Assembly (NCBI RefSeq): GCF_000198775.1
Contig: NC_014722.1
Span: 1,205,616-1,269,615, forward strand
Source: Mycetohabitans rhizoxinica HKI 454
Lineage (GTDB): Bacteria > Pseudomonadota > Gammaproteobacteria > Burkholderiales > Burkholderiaceae
Direction of reading: 5' to 3'
DNA length: 64,000 nucleotides
Within the stretch, counting starts at the first letter, position 1. Each line of letters opens with the position of its first letter. The translations under genes were made by a program, and so were the position numbers. The notes beneath the pieces are model-generated. The model was given only the letters and a program-made list of their open reading frames with translations, was not told the origin of the DNA and searched no databases. This document shows, piece after piece, positions 9,487 to 18,871 of the stretch.

Positions 9487-9492
9487 TAGAAT
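9487..9492 (+). promoter_or_regulatory. -10 box of the 4.5S RNA gene
   Basis: TAGAAT ends six bases before the inferred first base of the SRP RNA (9498), the expected distance from a -10 box to the transcription start. The -35 region is not clear. Confidence 0.6.
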
Positions 9493-9497
9493 ACGCC

Positions 9498-9597
9498 GTG
9501 ACGGGCCTCCTCGCATGGCGGCGCGGTCAACCTGGTCAGGTCGGGAACGAAGCAGCCACAGCCGTTTTCTGCCAGTGCCGAGGGTTGGGCTCGTCAC
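9498..9597 (+). ncRNA. ffs: 4.5S signal recognition particle RNA
   Basis: About 100 bases fold into one long hairpin whose ends GTGACG and CGTCAC pair. The conserved apical part contains GGTCAGGTCGGGAACGAAGC, the Ffh-binding and tetraloop region of the small bacterial SRP RNA. It works with Ffh and FtsY to bring nascent membrane proteins to the translocon. Its place just upstream of dnaX is the usual one in Burkholderia. Ends are set from the terminal pairing and may be off by a few bases. Confidence 0.92.
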
Positions 9598-9816
9598 CTT
9601 CCTCTTTCTGGTCACCCGATCGGGCTATTCCGCTCCCATTGTCTTCGTTGTCCCCCGGTGTCAACGCAACGTGCATACGCGTCTTGCACCAATGCCCGTG
9701 CATGATCCGTTCGCCCACTGGCATCTCTCACTGGTGTCCCTTTTTCGTTTGCCCACTGGTACGCCTGCATCCGACGGCGTGCAGCCGACTTCGCGCGTGG
9801 TGCGCGTGAGCGTTGC

Positions 9817-9825
9817 TGATACAAT
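9817..9825 (+). promoter_or_regulatory. Extended -10 box of dnaX
   Basis: TGATACAAT matches the extended -10 pattern TGnTAtAAT. The hexamer ends six bases before the dnaX ATG at 9832, which predicts that transcription starts at or next to the start codon and that the mRNA is leaderless. No ribosome-binding site precedes the ATG. Confidence 0.55.
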
Positions 9826-9831
9826 TTCGCG

Positions 9832-12354
9832 ATGACCTATCAAGTTCTCGCACGCAAGTGGCGGCCCAGGGATTTCGCGTCGCTCGTCGGCCAGGAGCAC
9901 GTGGTGCGCGCGCTCACCCATGCGCTGCAAGCGCAGCGGCTGCATCACGCTTATTTGTTCACCGGCACGCGCGGCGTTGGCAAGACCACGCTGTCGCGGA
10001 TCTTGGCCAAGGCGCTCAACTGCGAAGCTGGCATTACCGCCACGCCATGCGGCGTATGCAAGGCGTGTCGTGAAATCGACGAAGGTCGTTTCGTCGACTA
10101 CGTTGAAATGGACGCAGCCAGCAACCGGGGCGTCGACGAGATGGCGGCGCTGCTCGAGCGCGCCGTCTACGCGCCGGTCGATGCGCGCTTCAAGGTCTAC
10201 ATGATCGACGAAGTGCACATGCTGACCCATCACGCGTTCAACTCGATGCTCAAGACGCTCGAGGAGCCACCGGCGCATGTGAAGTTCATTCTCGCGACGA
10301 CGGACCCGCAGAAGATTCCTGTCACCGTGTTATCGCGCTGTTTGCAGTTCAACCTCAAACAGATGCCGGCAGGCCATATCGTGTCGCACCTGGAACGTAT
10401 CCTGGCTGACGAGGGTATCGGTTTCGAGACGCAAGCGCTGCGCCTGTTGTCGCGTGCCGCGGACGGTAGCATGCGCGATGCGCTGTCGTTGACCGATCAG
10501 GCGATCGCGTACGCGGCAGGTGCGGTAACCGAACAGGCCGTGCGGGGCATGCTCGGCGCACTGGACCAAAGCTACCTGGTGCGCTTGCTGGATGCGCTCG
10601 CCATGCGCGACGGCGCCGCGGTGCGCTCGGTGGCTGACGAGATGGCAGCGCGCAGCCTATCGTTCTCGACCGCGTTGCAGGATCTGTCCAGCTTGCTGCA
10701 CCGTATCGCGTGGGCGCAGGCGGTGCCTGATTCGGTGCTGGACGAGTGGCCGGAAGCCGCGGACATTCGACGTTTTGCGGGGCAGCTGACGCCCGAAGCC
10801 GTGCAGCTCTATTATCAGATCGCGACGATTGGTCGCGCTGAACTGGGGTTGGCCCCAGACGAGTATGCCGGTTTCACGATGGCGTTATTGCGCATGCTTG
10901 CGTTCGGGACTGTCGACGTGATGCGCGAGCCTGCGCCGGCGGATATGCCGCCGGCCCCCAGCACGCCGTCGATGGGCGCACCGGGGGCCGGCGGCGGTCC
11001 GACAGGCGGTGACGCGCACGCCGCCGGTGCCACGCAACGCGAGCCTGTACCGCGCTTGCACGCCCGCGCAGCGACGCAGGCTCTCGCCATGTCCACTTAT
11101 GCCGCCGGGGCGGCGCAAACGACTGCACGCTCGCCTGGCGTGCCGGCAAAGGCACGCGGCGGGGCTGACGCGAATGAGGCGCTGCAGGCGGAAGGGGCCC
11201 GCACGGAGGGGGCGTGCGCAAACGCGACGCAGACGAGCCCCGTCAGGACTGCTGCGACTGGCATGGGCGCAGCCCAGGCGCAGCCGGACGAGACCGGAGT
11301 GCCTCACACAGAGAATGATTTGACGGACGGGGTTGAGGCCGGTTCGAGCCCTCACGCGTTGCAGGAGGACGTTGCTGCCCCCCCACCCCCACAATCGGTT
11401 CCATCGCCCCCGAATCCCTCGCGCGCTGGCAGTCCGGCCAGCGCGGCGCTTGGCATGCTGCGGGGCAAGGGAGCGCGCGCTTCAAGCGAGCGCGGTCGTG
11501 CGCCGGCGGCTGCGTCGGGTGCCATCCGATCCGAGGCGACGACGGCGCCGGGCGCGGGCGGCGACAGCGCCGCCGCGCTGCCTCGCGCGAAAGCGGCGTC
11601 TGCGGCAGCACAGCTTGCCGAACGGCTGGCGGCCAGCGCTGCCGCCGGCGCCCGGCGCCCGGCGCCGCGCCGCGACGCCCAGCAGCGGGGCGCTGCCGCG
11701 CCAGGTGGCGCGGCGCCCGGCGCCGGCGACGCACAGGGCGCTGCTCGTGCATCGACGCCGGCGGTGGCGCCCTGGGACGACATGCCGCCTGACGACGAGT
11801 TCGTGCCGCTGTCCGCGTATGACGGCGCGTTTGATGTTGGCGAGCCCAATTTCGCCGCGCTGGCGGATGACCCGGCGCCCGTGCCGGCTGCTGTGCAGCC
11901 GCCGGCGTCAGTCGATGACACACCGTTGCCGCCGGCTGTGCCTCTTGCGCCGCTTGGCTACGACGGCGACTGGCCGACATTGGCCGCATCGCTGTCGCTC
12001 AGCGGCATCGCATACCAGCTTGCGTTTCACAGCGAGCTTGTGGCGTGCGACGGTGACGAGCTGACATTGCGCGTGCCGGTGCCGCAGTATGCGGACGCGG
12101 CGCACGCTGGCAAACTGAAGGCCGCGCTCGACGCGGCCCTAGGCAAGCCGGTCCGCGTAGCCGTATCGGTTGGCCCCGCACGCCGCACAGCCGCGGCCGT
12201 AGAGGCCACGCGGCGCGCGCAGCAACAGCAGCAAGCCGAGCGCGAGATCAACGCAGACCCGTTCGTGCAAACGCTGATCCGCGAGTTCGGCGCGACGATC
12301 GTGCCGGGTTCGATTCGCCCGCTTGGCGCCGACCACCGCGCATCAGCCGCATGA
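9832..12354 (+). CDS. dnaX: DNA polymerase III subunits gamma/tau
   Basis: An 840-residue clamp-loader ATPase. The N-terminal AAA+ part has Walker [10 protein letters not shown] (about 44-52), four zinc cysteines (64, 73, 76, 79), Walker B IDEVH and the sensor SRC motif. Residues about 370-690 form a very long linker rich in Ala, Pro and Gly, probably disordered. The C-terminal part (about 695-840) corresponds to the tau region that contacts the polymerase alpha subunit and DnaB helicase. It is longer than the roughly 640-residue E. coli protein because of the linker. No A-rich slippery site like that of E. coli was seen, so a short gamma form made by frameshifting is not supported. Confidence 0.97.
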   Translation: MTYQVLARKWRPRDFASLVGQEHVVRALTHALQAQRLHHAYLFTGTRGVGKTTLSRILAKALNCEAGITATPCGVCKACREIDEGRFVDYVEMDAASNRGVDEMAALLERAVYAPVDARFKVYMIDEVHMLTHHAFNSMLKTLEEPPAHVKFILATTDPQKIPVTVLSRCLQFNLKQMPAGHIVSHLERILADEGIGFETQALRLLSRAADGSMRDALSLTDQAIAYAAGAVTEQAVRGMLGALDQSYLVRLLDALAMRDGAAVRSVADEMAARSLSFSTALQDLSSLLHRIAWAQAVPDSVLDEWPEAADIRRFAGQLTPEAVQLYYQIATIGRAELGLAPDEYAGFTMALLRMLAFGTVDVMREPAPADMPPAPSTPSMGAPGAGGGPTGGDAHAAGATQREPVPRLHARAATQALAMSTYAAGAAQTTARSPGVPAKARGGADANEALQAEGARTEGACANATQTSPVRTAATGMGAAQAQPDETGVPHTENDLTDGVEAGSSPHALQEDVAAPPPPQSVPSPPNPSRAGSPASAALGMLRGKGARASSERGRAPAAASGAIRSEATTAPGAGGDSAAALPRAKAASAAAQLAERLAASAAAGARRPAPRRDAQQRGAAAPGGAAPGAGDAQGAARASTPAVAPWDDMPPDDEFVPLSAYDGAFDVGEPNFAALADDPAPVPAAVQPPASVDDTPLPPAVPLAPLGYDGDWPTLAASLSLSGIAYQLAFHSELVACDGDELTLRVPVPQYADAAHAGKLKAALDAALGKPVRVAVSVGPARRTAAAVEATRRAQQQQQAEREINADPFVQTLIREFGATIVPGSIRPLGADHRASAA

Positions 12355-12397
12355 CCGGCGCGAGCAGCATTTCCCCGCTATTCGAAGGAGTTTCATG

Positions 12398-12724
12398 ATG
12401 ATGAAGGGCCAACTCGCCGGCTTGATGAAGCAGGCGCAGCAAATGCAGGAAAACATGAAGAAGATGCAGGAGCAGCTCGCGCAGATCGAGATCGAGGGCC
12501 AGTCCGGCGCTGGTCTCGTGAAGGTGACGATGACCTGCAAAAACGAAGTGCGTCGCGTCACGATCGATCCGAGCCTGTTGGCCGATGACAAGGACATGCT
12601 TGAGGACCTGGTCGCCGCCGCGTTCAATGATGCAGTGCGCAAGGCGGAGGCGACAGCGCAGGAGAGAATGTCCGGCATGACCGCGGGTCTGCCGCTGCCG
12701 CCGGGCTTTAAGCTGCCATTCTGA
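12398..12724 (+). CDS. ybaB: YbaB/EbfC family nucleoid-associated protein
   Basis: A 108-residue protein beginning [20 protein letters not shown] and ending LPPGFKLPF, matching the small dimeric DNA-binding YbaB family found between dnaX and recR. It probably coats DNA or assists recombination; its exact role is not settled. Three ATG codons stand in a row (12395, 12398, 12401). The middle one gives the usual family length and lies seven bases after AAGGAG (12385-12390). The gene begins 44 bases after dnaX stops and is likely cotranscribed with it. Confidence 0.93.
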   Translation: MMKGQLAGLMKQAQQMQENMKKMQEQLAQIEIEGQSGAGLVKVTMTCKNEVRRVTIDPSLLADDKDMLEDLVAAAFNDAVRKAEATAQERMSGMTAGLPLPPGFKLPF

Positions 12725-12794
12725 TTTTGCGGGTGCCGTCGATGAAGGAGCGTGTCGTGTTTCGACTCCCGGCGCGCGTTGGCGCGCGACGCTC

Positions 12795-13397
12795 ATGAAC
12801 GTGAAGCCACCGTCCGCGCTGGCCGCGCTGATCGAAGCGCTGCGCACGTTGCCCGGTGTCGGACCGAAGTCCGCGCAGCGCATTGCCTATCACCTGATGC
12901 AGCATGACCGGGATGGGGCACAGCGGCTCGGGCGGTCGCTGCTGCACGCGACGCAGGCGCTCAAGCATTGCGAGCGGTGTAACACGTTCACCGAGCGCGA
13001 CGTATGCGAGCTATGCAGTGACGAGCAGCGCGATCCGACGCTGTTGTGCGTGGTCGAGACACCCGCCGACCAAGTCATGCTCGAGCAGACGCTCGCGTAT
13101 TGCGGACTGTATTTTGTGCTGATGGGGCGCTTGAGCCCGCTTGACGGTATCGGGCCGCGCGAGATCCATTTCGAACGGCTGATGCGCCGGGCGACCGACG
13201 GCGTGGTCAGTGAAGTTGTGCTGGCCACCAATTTCACGAATGAAGGCGAGGCGACTGCCCATTACCTAGGCCAGATGCTTAAGGCGCGCGGCCTGACGGT
13301 GACGCGGCTGGCCCGCGGCGTGCCTGTCGGCGGTGAACTCGAATATGTCGACGCCGGCACAATCGCCCGCGCGGTACTGGACCGGCGCTCGGTCTGA
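12795..13397 (+). CDS. recR: Recombination mediator RecR
   Basis: A 200-residue protein of the usual length. It shows an N-terminal helix-hairpin-helix ([19 protein letters not shown]), a four-cysteine zinc finger ([17 protein letters not shown]) and a TOPRIM domain ([16 protein letters not shown]). RecR works with RecO and RecF to load RecA on gapped DNA. It is third in the dnaX-ybaB-recR unit, 70 bases after ybaB. The ATG has only a weak ribosome-binding site. Confidence 0.97.
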   Translation: MNVKPPSALAALIEALRTLPGVGPKSAQRIAYHLMQHDRDGAQRLGRSLLHATQALKHCERCNTFTERDVCELCSDEQRDPTLLCVVETPADQVMLEQTLAYCGLYFVLMGRLSPLDGIGPREIHFERLMRRATDGVVSEVVLATNFTNEGEATAHYLGQMLKARGLTVTRLARGVPVGGELEYVDAGTIARAVLDRRSV

Positions 13398-13484
13398 ACG
13401 CGTGCCGTTGATCCAGTCGAACGAGTTGACAAAGGCGCATGGGGACATCCTTGGCGCCACGGTCGGGCATCAAGGTCCTTGCAT

Positions 13485-13574
13485 ACCGTGTTCGCTGGGA
13501 TCCTGGTGCTGACGCTGTTCGCACTGGTACTTGATGGGATCGTCGCGCTGGCCGAAAAGCGGCGGCTGAAGTAG
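13485..13574 (+). pseudogene. C-terminal remnant of an ABC transporter permease
   Basis: Thirty codons ending in TAG read TVFAGILVLTLFALVLDGIV followed by ALAEKRRLK. This is the characteristic last transmembrane helix and tail of BPD-type permeases for nitrate, taurine or sulfonate-like substrates. No start codon, upstream membrane segments or other permease motifs are present before it, and only about 90 bases separate it from recR. I read it as the leftover 3' end of a deleted transporter operon. The family call rests on the tail pattern alone. Confidence 0.5.
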
Positions 13575-13608
13575 CAACCGAAATCCGACGAAGCCGAGAA
13601 ACTGTCGT

Positions 13609-14111
13609 TCAGGGCGTGATCAGCACCTTACCGGTCACACGCCGCGCGGCCATCTCTTGCAACGCGCGCGGCGTATCCTCGAGTGCATAGCGCGCTGAGA
13701 TATGCGGGCGCAACTTGTCGCCGCGCAACCCATCGAGCAGGTGTGCGACCGCCGCGGCGTTGCGCTGCGGCTCGCGCCGCACAAATTCGCCCCAGAACAC
13801 GCCAAGAATGCCAGCCTGCTTAAGCAGCGCGAGGTTTAGCGGCAGCCCGGGATCTCGCCGTTGGCGAAACCCACGACCCGGTAGCGGCCGCGCCATGCCA
13901 TGCTGCGAAGCGCCGGTTCGGCATAGCTGCCGCCGACTCGGCAACTCGGGCCTAAACTGCTACTGGTTCTGAATGACCAGCACGTCCGGGAAGGTGACCG
14001 CAGCAGCCTTCACCTCGATCACGACTGGGTCGGGGTCGGCTTCGGGACGGGCACTGTCTCGACCACCAGCGTGTTGGGCGGGCCGTATTGGTGGCAACGA
14101 ATCGCGCGCAT
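13609..14111 (-). pseudogene. Broken zinc-independent quinone oxidoreductase / alcohol dehydrogenase
   Basis: The gene starts at ATG 14111 with MRAIRCHQYGPPNTLVVETV, the N-terminus of the NADPH:quinone oxidoreductase family. A frameshift follows, then VIEVKAAAVTFPDVLVIQNQ and an in-frame TAG (13960-13962) where the family has tyrosine, then QFRPELP. At about 13938 the sequence jumps to GGSYAEPALRSMAWRGRY and VVGFANGEIPG, which belong some 160 residues further on. A second frameshift leads to the intact end (LPLNLALLKQAGILGVFWGE through KVLITP). The cofactor-binding core is deleted, so no function can remain. Confidence 0.85.
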
Positions 14112-14266
14112 GGTGGCTTTCTTGTGTGGCCGGGTGCCAGTGTAGACTATCGCGAACGCTCGTGCCTTTTGATTCGGTGCGGCCCGGCGGCCGGGATCAC
14201 TGCTGCTGTGCGTCGCATGATCGAGTCGTGCGCCCGATTGCCATCCGTTAGCAAAACATCCTCGGT

Positions 14267-14272
14267 TACAAT
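14267..14272 (+). promoter_or_regulatory. -10 box of surE
   Basis: TACAAT ends six bases before the surE ATG at 14279, with no ribosome-binding site in between. As for dnaX, this predicts a leaderless message. The -35 region is weak. Confidence 0.5.
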
Positions 14273-14278
14273 CGCTTG

Positions 14279-15043
14279 ATGAAGATCCTGCTCAGCAACG
14301 ACGACGGTTACCTGGCGCCCGGGCTCGCGGCGCTTCACCACGCACTTGCGCCATTGGGCGAGGTGGTCGTGGTGGCGCCAGAGCACAACTGCAGTGGCGC
14401 ATCAAACTCGCTGACGCTGTGGCGGCCACTGTCCGTTTTCACCGCCGCGAACGGCTTTCGCTACGTGAACGGTACACCGACTGACTGCGTACACGTGGCG
14501 CTGACCGGGCTGCTCGACGGCAAGCCAGACCTGGTGGTGTCCGGCATCAACAATGGGCAGAACATGGGCGAGGACACGCTCTATTCGGGTACCGTCGCGG
14601 CAGCCACCGAGGGATTCCTGTTCGGCGTGCCGTCGATAGCGTTCTCGCTGGTCGACAGAGATTGGGCGCATCTGGATGCGGCCGCGCGCGTGGCCGCGGA
14701 GGTTGTGCAGCATTGTTTGCGCACGCCATTGCCCGCGCATACGCTGCTGAATGTGAATATCCCGAACCGGCCGTACGCCGAAATGGGAACTTGGCGCGTC
14801 ACGCGTCTGGGTAAGCGGCATCCGTCACAGCCGGTGATCCGCGCGAGCAATCCGCATGGTGAGCCGGTCTACTGGATCGGGGCGGCTGGCGCTGCGCTCG
14901 ATGCGAGTGAAGGCACGGACTTTCACGCGGTGGCGGCCGGCGACGTCTCGCTGACGCCGCTGCAATTGGATTTGACCGATACGCGATTGCTTCCGGCGCT
15001 ACACGAATGGACGCGTGGTTGGCGGCCGGAGCAGCCTGCATGA
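14279..15043 (+). CDS. surE: 5'/3'-nucleotidase SurE
   Basis: A 254-residue phosphatase starting [16 protein letters not shown], where the two aspartates bind the catalytic metal ion, followed by [13 protein letters not shown] and the GTPTDCV motif. SurE removes phosphate from nucleotides and short polyphosphate and supports survival in stationary phase. A TTG three bases upstream is in frame, but the family starts at MKIL. It heads the surE-pcm-nlpD-rpoS cluster and its stop codon overlaps the pcm start (ATGA). Confidence 0.96.
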   Translation: MKILLSNDDGYLAPGLAALHHALAPLGEVVVVAPEHNCSGASNSLTLWRPLSVFTAANGFRYVNGTPTDCVHVALTGLLDGKPDLVVSGINNGQNMGEDTLYSGTVAAATEGFLFGVPSIAFSLVDRDWAHLDAAARVAAEVVQHCLRTPLPAHTLLNVNIPNRPYAEMGTWRVTRLGKRHPSQPVIRASNPHGEPVYWIGAAGAALDASEGTDFHAVAAGDVSLTPLQLDLTDTRLLPALHEWTRGWRPEQPA

Positions 15044-15912
15044 GCGCCGGGCGCGCCAAGCGGTTCCCGCTCGGGCTGTCCGACGTGATGCGCGAGCCGC
15101 GCGGTGCGCCAGTCCTGCCCGGCGTGGCCGGATCCGCGTCCGCCAGCACCGCGACCAAGCCCACGCTGGGCGGCACGCGCCCGCGCGAAGGCGTCGAGCA
15201 GATGCGGCCGTTTTTTGACAGAATGGTGCCGGCTTCGCCCGCGGCCGTGCCCTTGTCGACGCAACTGGCGCTGACCTCGGAACGCGTTCGGCAACGGATG
15301 GTCGAACGCGTGCGCGCGAGCGGCGTCGCCGACGCACGCGTGCTTGCCGCGCTCGCGGCGATACCCCGGCACCAGTTCGTCGATCCTGGGCTTGCCGCGC
15401 AGGCCTATGAGGATGCCGCGCTGCCCATCGGGCATCAGCAAACGATCTCCAAGCCGTCAGTGGTCGCGCGCATGCTGGAATTGGTGGCAGCCGGGCACGC
15501 ACTGGAGAAAGTATTGGAGATCGGCACGGGCTGCGGATATCAAGCGGCAGTACTGAGCCACCTGGCGCGCGACGTGTATTCGGTCGAACGGGTAAAGCCA
15601 TTGTACGAACGGGCGAAAACGAACCTGCGTCCGTTGCGCGTGCCGAACATCCGGCTGCATTACGGCGATGGGCGGCTCGGCTTGCCAAGCGCCGCGCCGT
15701 TCGATGCCATCGTGATTGCTGCCGCAGGCTTCGATGTGCCGGCCGCGCTACTCGAGCAATTGGCCATCGGCGGCCGCCTGGTGGCGCCGGTGGGCTCACG
15801 CAGTGGCAACGAACAGGTGCTCACGCTGGTCGAGCGCGTGTCCAGCGCGCAGTGGCGGGAGTCACAGCTTGATCGTGTTTTCTTTGTCCCCTTAAAATCG
15901 GGAGTGATTTGA
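15040..15912 (+). CDS. pcm: Protein-L-isoaspartate O-methyltransferase
   Basis: A 290-residue protein. The catalytic SAM-dependent methyltransferase occupies about residues 80-290, with the family motifs IPRHQFVDP, the [15 protein letters not shown] region and [15 protein letters not shown]. It methylates damaged isoaspartyl residues so they can be repaired. Residues 1-75 are an extension, rich in Pro, Arg and Ala, that is absent from the ~208-residue E. coli enzyme. The start at 15040 overlaps the surE stop, which supports it over an in-frame ATG at 15007 inside surE. Confidence 0.95.
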   Translation: MSAGRAKRFPLGLSDVMREPRGAPVLPGVAGSASASTATKPTLGGTRPREGVEQMRPFFDRMVPASPAAVPLSTQLALTSERVRQRMVERVRASGVADARVLAALAAIPRHQFVDPGLAAQAYEDAALPIGHQQTISKPSVVARMLELVAAGHALEKVLEIGTGCGYQAAVLSHLARDVYSVERVKPLYERAKTNLRPLRVPNIRLHYGDGRLGLPSAAPFDAIVIAAAGFDVPAALLEQLAIGGRLVAPVGSRSGNEQVLTLVERVSSAQWRESQLDRVFFVPLKSGVI

Positions 15913-15923
15913 CGTTGAACAGC

Positions 15924-16814
15924 ATGTTGCGGAGTGAGAGCGTGAATGCGAGTCTGGTGACGATCCAGCGAACGGTTTGTGTGGCCGCCGCGCTAGCAAT
16001 GCTGACGGCGTGTTCGACCCGGCTGGAGCCCGCTCCCGTCATCGACCGCAGCGGCGCGCCGCTTTCTACCACCGGCACGGCGGCGTTGGGCGTGCCATTG
16101 GGCCCCCCGCCGCCCGGATACTACCGTGTGCAGCTAGGTGACACGCTGTACCGGATCGCGCTTGAGAATGGGCAGAACTACCGCGACATCGCGGCGTGGA
16201 ACAACCTGACGAACCCAAACCAGATCGAAGTTGACCAGTTGCTGCGGGTCGTGCCGCCGGGGGCCAACGTCGCCGCTTCGCCGCCTGGTGTCGCGGCTGC
16301 GCCACTTGGTGGCGCGGCGGTGCAGTCGCGCCCGCTCGGCGGCCCGGCTGAGCCCGGTGCCGCGACGACTCCGTCGACGGCCGCGCCGCCTTACGGCTCG
16401 GCGCCGGCGATCGCCTCGATCCCGCCACAGCCGGAAGCGGCGGCCGGCAGCCTCAATTTCGCGTGGCCGGTGCGTGGCCCGGTGCTCAATTCGTTCGACG
16501 AAGCGAAGAACAAAGGCGTGAACATCGGCGGCGCACTGGGTGCGCCGGTGAAGGCGGCGGCCGATGGGCGCGTCGTTTATGCGGGAAATGGGCTGCGCGG
16601 ATACGGCAATCTCATTATTATCAAGCATAATGCGACGTACCTGACCGCGTACGCACACAACCGTACCTTGCTGGTCAAGGAAGGCGACCCAGTGACCCAG
16701 GGCCAGACGATTGCCGAGATGGGCGGTAGCGATGCGGACAAGGTGATGCTGCATTTCGAGGTCCGCAAGCAGGGCAAGCCTGTCGATCCCATGAAGTATC
16801 TTCCGCCGCAATAG
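15924..16814 (+). CDS. nlpD: LysM/M23 domain lipoprotein, NlpD-type murein hydrolase activator
   Basis: A lipoprotein of 296 residues if the ATG at 15924 is used. The lipobox LTAC ends the signal peptide. A LysM peptidoglycan-binding domain follows (YYRVQLGDTLYRIALENGQN), then a Pro/Ala-rich linker and a C-terminal M23 (LytM) domain. That domain lacks part of the zinc-ligand set, as in NlpD/EnvC activators that switch on amidases at the septum. A GTG at 15942 is a real alternative start: it has GGAG seven bases upstream, while the ATG has no clear ribosome-binding site. It lies between pcm and rpoS as in most proteobacteria. Confidence 0.93.
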   Translation: MLRSESVNASLVTIQRTVCVAAALAMLTACSTRLEPAPVIDRSGAPLSTTGTAALGVPLGPPPPGYYRVQLGDTLYRIALENGQNYRDIAAWNNLTNPNQIEVDQLLRVVPPGANVAASPPGVAAAPLGGAAVQSRPLGGPAEPGAATTPSTAAPPYGSAPAIASIPPQPEAAAGSLNFAWPVRGPVLNSFDEAKNKGVNIGGALGAPVKAAADGRVVYAGNGLRGYGNLIIIKHNATYLTAYAHNRTLLVKEGDPVTQGQTIAEMGGSDADKVMLHFEVRKQGKPVDPMKYLPPQ

Positions 16815-16825
16815 AGCAAACTACC

Positions 16826-17902
16826 ATGGCCAAAGCGAAGCGCCGTCCTTCGACCGACATGTCGGATCCCGTTGGCGATACCTCCGGTGAGTTGGGCGAC
16901 GGCGAGCGCTTCGTGCGACCCGCCGACGAGCCGTCTGCCGAATACGGACTGGACGATGAGCCCGTGTCGGAGCAAGGTGCTGCGGAAGAGGCGGCGGTCG
17001 CGGAGCCCGATCCGGACGATTTCCGCGCGCTGCTGAAGGCTGAGCTGACCGCCGATACGATCCAGCACTACCTAAACCGCATCAGCGTGAAACCGTTGCT
17101 GACAGTCGAGGAGGAGCAGCGCTATTCGCGGCTGGCCAAGGCGGGGGAGTTCGACGCTCGGCAGATGATGATCGAGCGCAATCTGCGGCTGGTCGTCAGC
17201 ATTGCGAAGGGCTACCTGAATCGCGGCGTGCCGTTGTTGGATCTAATCGAGGAAGGTAATCTGGGGTTGATGCACGCGATTGAGAAATTCGACCCGACGC
17301 GTGGTTTTCGCTTTTCGACCTATGCAACGTGGTGGATTCGCCAGAGCATCGAGCGCGCGATCATGAACCAGGCGCGCACCGTGCGCCTGCCGGTCCACGT
17401 GATCCGCGAGTTGAACCAGGTGCTGCGCGCCAAGCGCCATTTGGAGCGGAACGCCAGTGCACCGGCGAGTGGCGCCGACGAGCACCGTGACGCGAGCGTT
17501 GACGATATCGCCTATCTGATTGGCAAGACACCCGAGGAGGTGGCGGACATTCTCGCGCTGAATGAGCATACTGCGTCGCTGGACGCGCCGCTGGAGTTGG
17601 ACCCGGCCAGCAGCCTGCTAGATCTGCTGTCGGACGAGCAAAGCCAGTCGCCGGACGCCGAGGCGCAGCACCGCGAACTGGAGACGCTCACGCGGGTATG
17701 GCTCTCGCGCCTGCCTGATAAGCATCGCCACGTGATCGAGCGGCGCTTCGGGTTGAACAATATTGAGCCGGCCACGCTCGAGGAGCTGGCTGATGAGATG
17801 GGGCTCACGCGTGAGCGTGTGCGGCAGATTCAGCAAGAGGCATTGGCGCGCCTGAAGCGCTATTTCGCTTCCAACGGCGTACCTAAGGACGCCGTGCTGT
17901 GA
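16826..17902 (+). CDS. rpoS: RNA polymerase sigma factor RpoS
   Basis: A 358-residue group 2 sigma-70 factor. Region 1.2 begins near residue 75 (DTIQHYLNRISVKPLLT), region 2 has the promoter-melting stretch FRFSTYATWWIRQSIERA, and region 4 has the helix-turn-helix TLEELADEMGLTRERVRQIQ. The acidic 70-residue N-terminus is longer than in E. coli. It runs the general stress and stationary-phase response. It starts 11 bases after nlpD, and in E. coli the main rpoS promoter lies inside nlpD. Its stop overlaps the next gene's GTG. Confidence 0.97.
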   Translation: MAKAKRRPSTDMSDPVGDTSGELGDGERFVRPADEPSAEYGLDDEPVSEQGAAEEAAVAEPDPDDFRALLKAELTADTIQHYLNRISVKPLLTVEEEQRYSRLAKAGEFDARQMMIERNLRLVVSIAKGYLNRGVPLLDLIEEGNLGLMHAIEKFDPTRGFRFSTYATWWIRQSIERAIMNQARTVRLPVHVIRELNQVLRAKRHLERNASAPASGADEHRDASVDDIAYLIGKTPEEVADILALNEHTASLDAPLELDPASSLLDLLSDEQSQSPDAEAQHRELETLTRVWLSRLPDKHRHVIERRFGLNNIEPATLEELADEMGLTRERVRQIQQEALARLKRYFASNGVPKDAVL

Positions 17903-18675
17903 TCCCGGTACTCGTCTTCGATATCGAGACTATTCCCGACGTGGCCGGCATTCGTAAGCTGGAGTCATGGCCCGCGACGATGTCCGATGCTGACGTCGCT
18001 GAGTGCGCGTTTGCCGCGCGCCGCGAGAAAACAGGCTCTGATTTTTTGCCACTGCATTTGCAGCGGGTGGCTGCGATCTCGTGCGTATTTCGTGACCGGA
18101 ACGGGTTCCGCGTACGTTCGCTGGGCACGCCGCAGGATCCAGAGGCCGCGCTAATCCAGTCGTTTTATCGAGTGATCGAGAAGTACACGCCGCAATTGGT
18201 GTCATGGAACGGGTGCGGCTTTGATTTGCCGGTTCTGCACTATCGTGCGCTGGTCAATGGTGTCGTCGCACCGAAATATTGGGACCTTGGTGACTGCGAT
18301 CGGGATTTCAAATGGAATAACTACATCAGCCGGTATCATGCCCGTCATACTGATCTAATGGACGTGTTGGCGATGTACAACGCCCGCGCGAACGCACCGC
18401 TGGACGCGTTGGCCAAGCTGTGCGGGTTTCCGGGCAAGATGGGCATGGACGGCTCACAAGTATGGGACGCGTTCCAGCAGGGCCGCATCGCCGAGATCCG
18501 CCACTACTGCGAGACGGACGTCGTGAACACGTATCTGTTGTATTGCCGCTTCCAGCTGATGCGCGGCGTGTTGAGCGCGGCGGACTACGAGGACGAAGTC
18601 ACGTTGGTGCGCGACGCATTGGCCCGCGAAAGCGCGCCTCATTGGCAGGACTATCTGGCGGGCTTTGCCGGCTGA
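17899..18675 (+). CDS. PolB-like 3'-5' exonuclease (DEDD superfamily)
   Basis: A 258-residue protein with the three exonuclease motifs of DNA polymerase B proofreading domains: Exo I VFDIETIPD near the N-terminus, Exo II SWNGCGFDLPVL in the middle, and Exo III with HYCETDVVNTYLLY near the C-terminus. No polymerase domain is present, so it is a free-standing exonuclease, probably for DNA repair. It starts with GTG overlapping the rpoS stop codon (GTGA), so it is translated with rpoS. Its substrate is unknown. Confidence 0.88.
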   Translation: MIPVLVFDIETIPDVAGIRKLESWPATMSDADVAECAFAARREKTGSDFLPLHLQRVAAISCVFRDRNGFRVRSLGTPQDPEAALIQSFYRVIEKYTPQLVSWNGCGFDLPVLHYRALVNGVVAPKYWDLGDCDRDFKWNNYISRYHARHTDLMDVLAMYNARANAPLDALAKLCGFPGKMGMDGSQVWDAFQQGRIAEIRHYCETDVVNTYLLYCRFQLMRGVLSAADYEDEVTLVRDALARESAPHWQDYLAGFAG

Positions 18676-18832
18676 CGGCGCTGCCGTGCCGCGCGAGGCG
18701 TGCTGTGGCCGCGCTTCAATTGCGCTCGAGCATGAGCGTCAATACCGTACCCCATCGGATACTCCAGTCCATGATCAGCATCGAGGGTCTTTGCTAGGAT
18801 AGGTAAAGATGTGGGGCTCAGCATCGCTAGTC

Positions 18833-18838
18833 TACAAT
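18833..18838 (+). promoter_or_regulatory. Candidate -10 box of rlmD
   Basis: TACAAT lies 33 bases before the GTG start at 18872. Transcription from it would begin downstream of the in-frame ATG at 18809, which argues against that ATG as a start. Confidence 0.45.
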
Positions 18839-18871
18839 TTTGCCTTTCGTCACAAACCAGGAAGTTTCAAG

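Noticed and set aside
18809..18871. ATG at 18809 as the rlmD start
   Set aside because: The best -10 box (18833-18838) lies downstream of it, and the GTG at 18872 has a well-placed AGGAAG.
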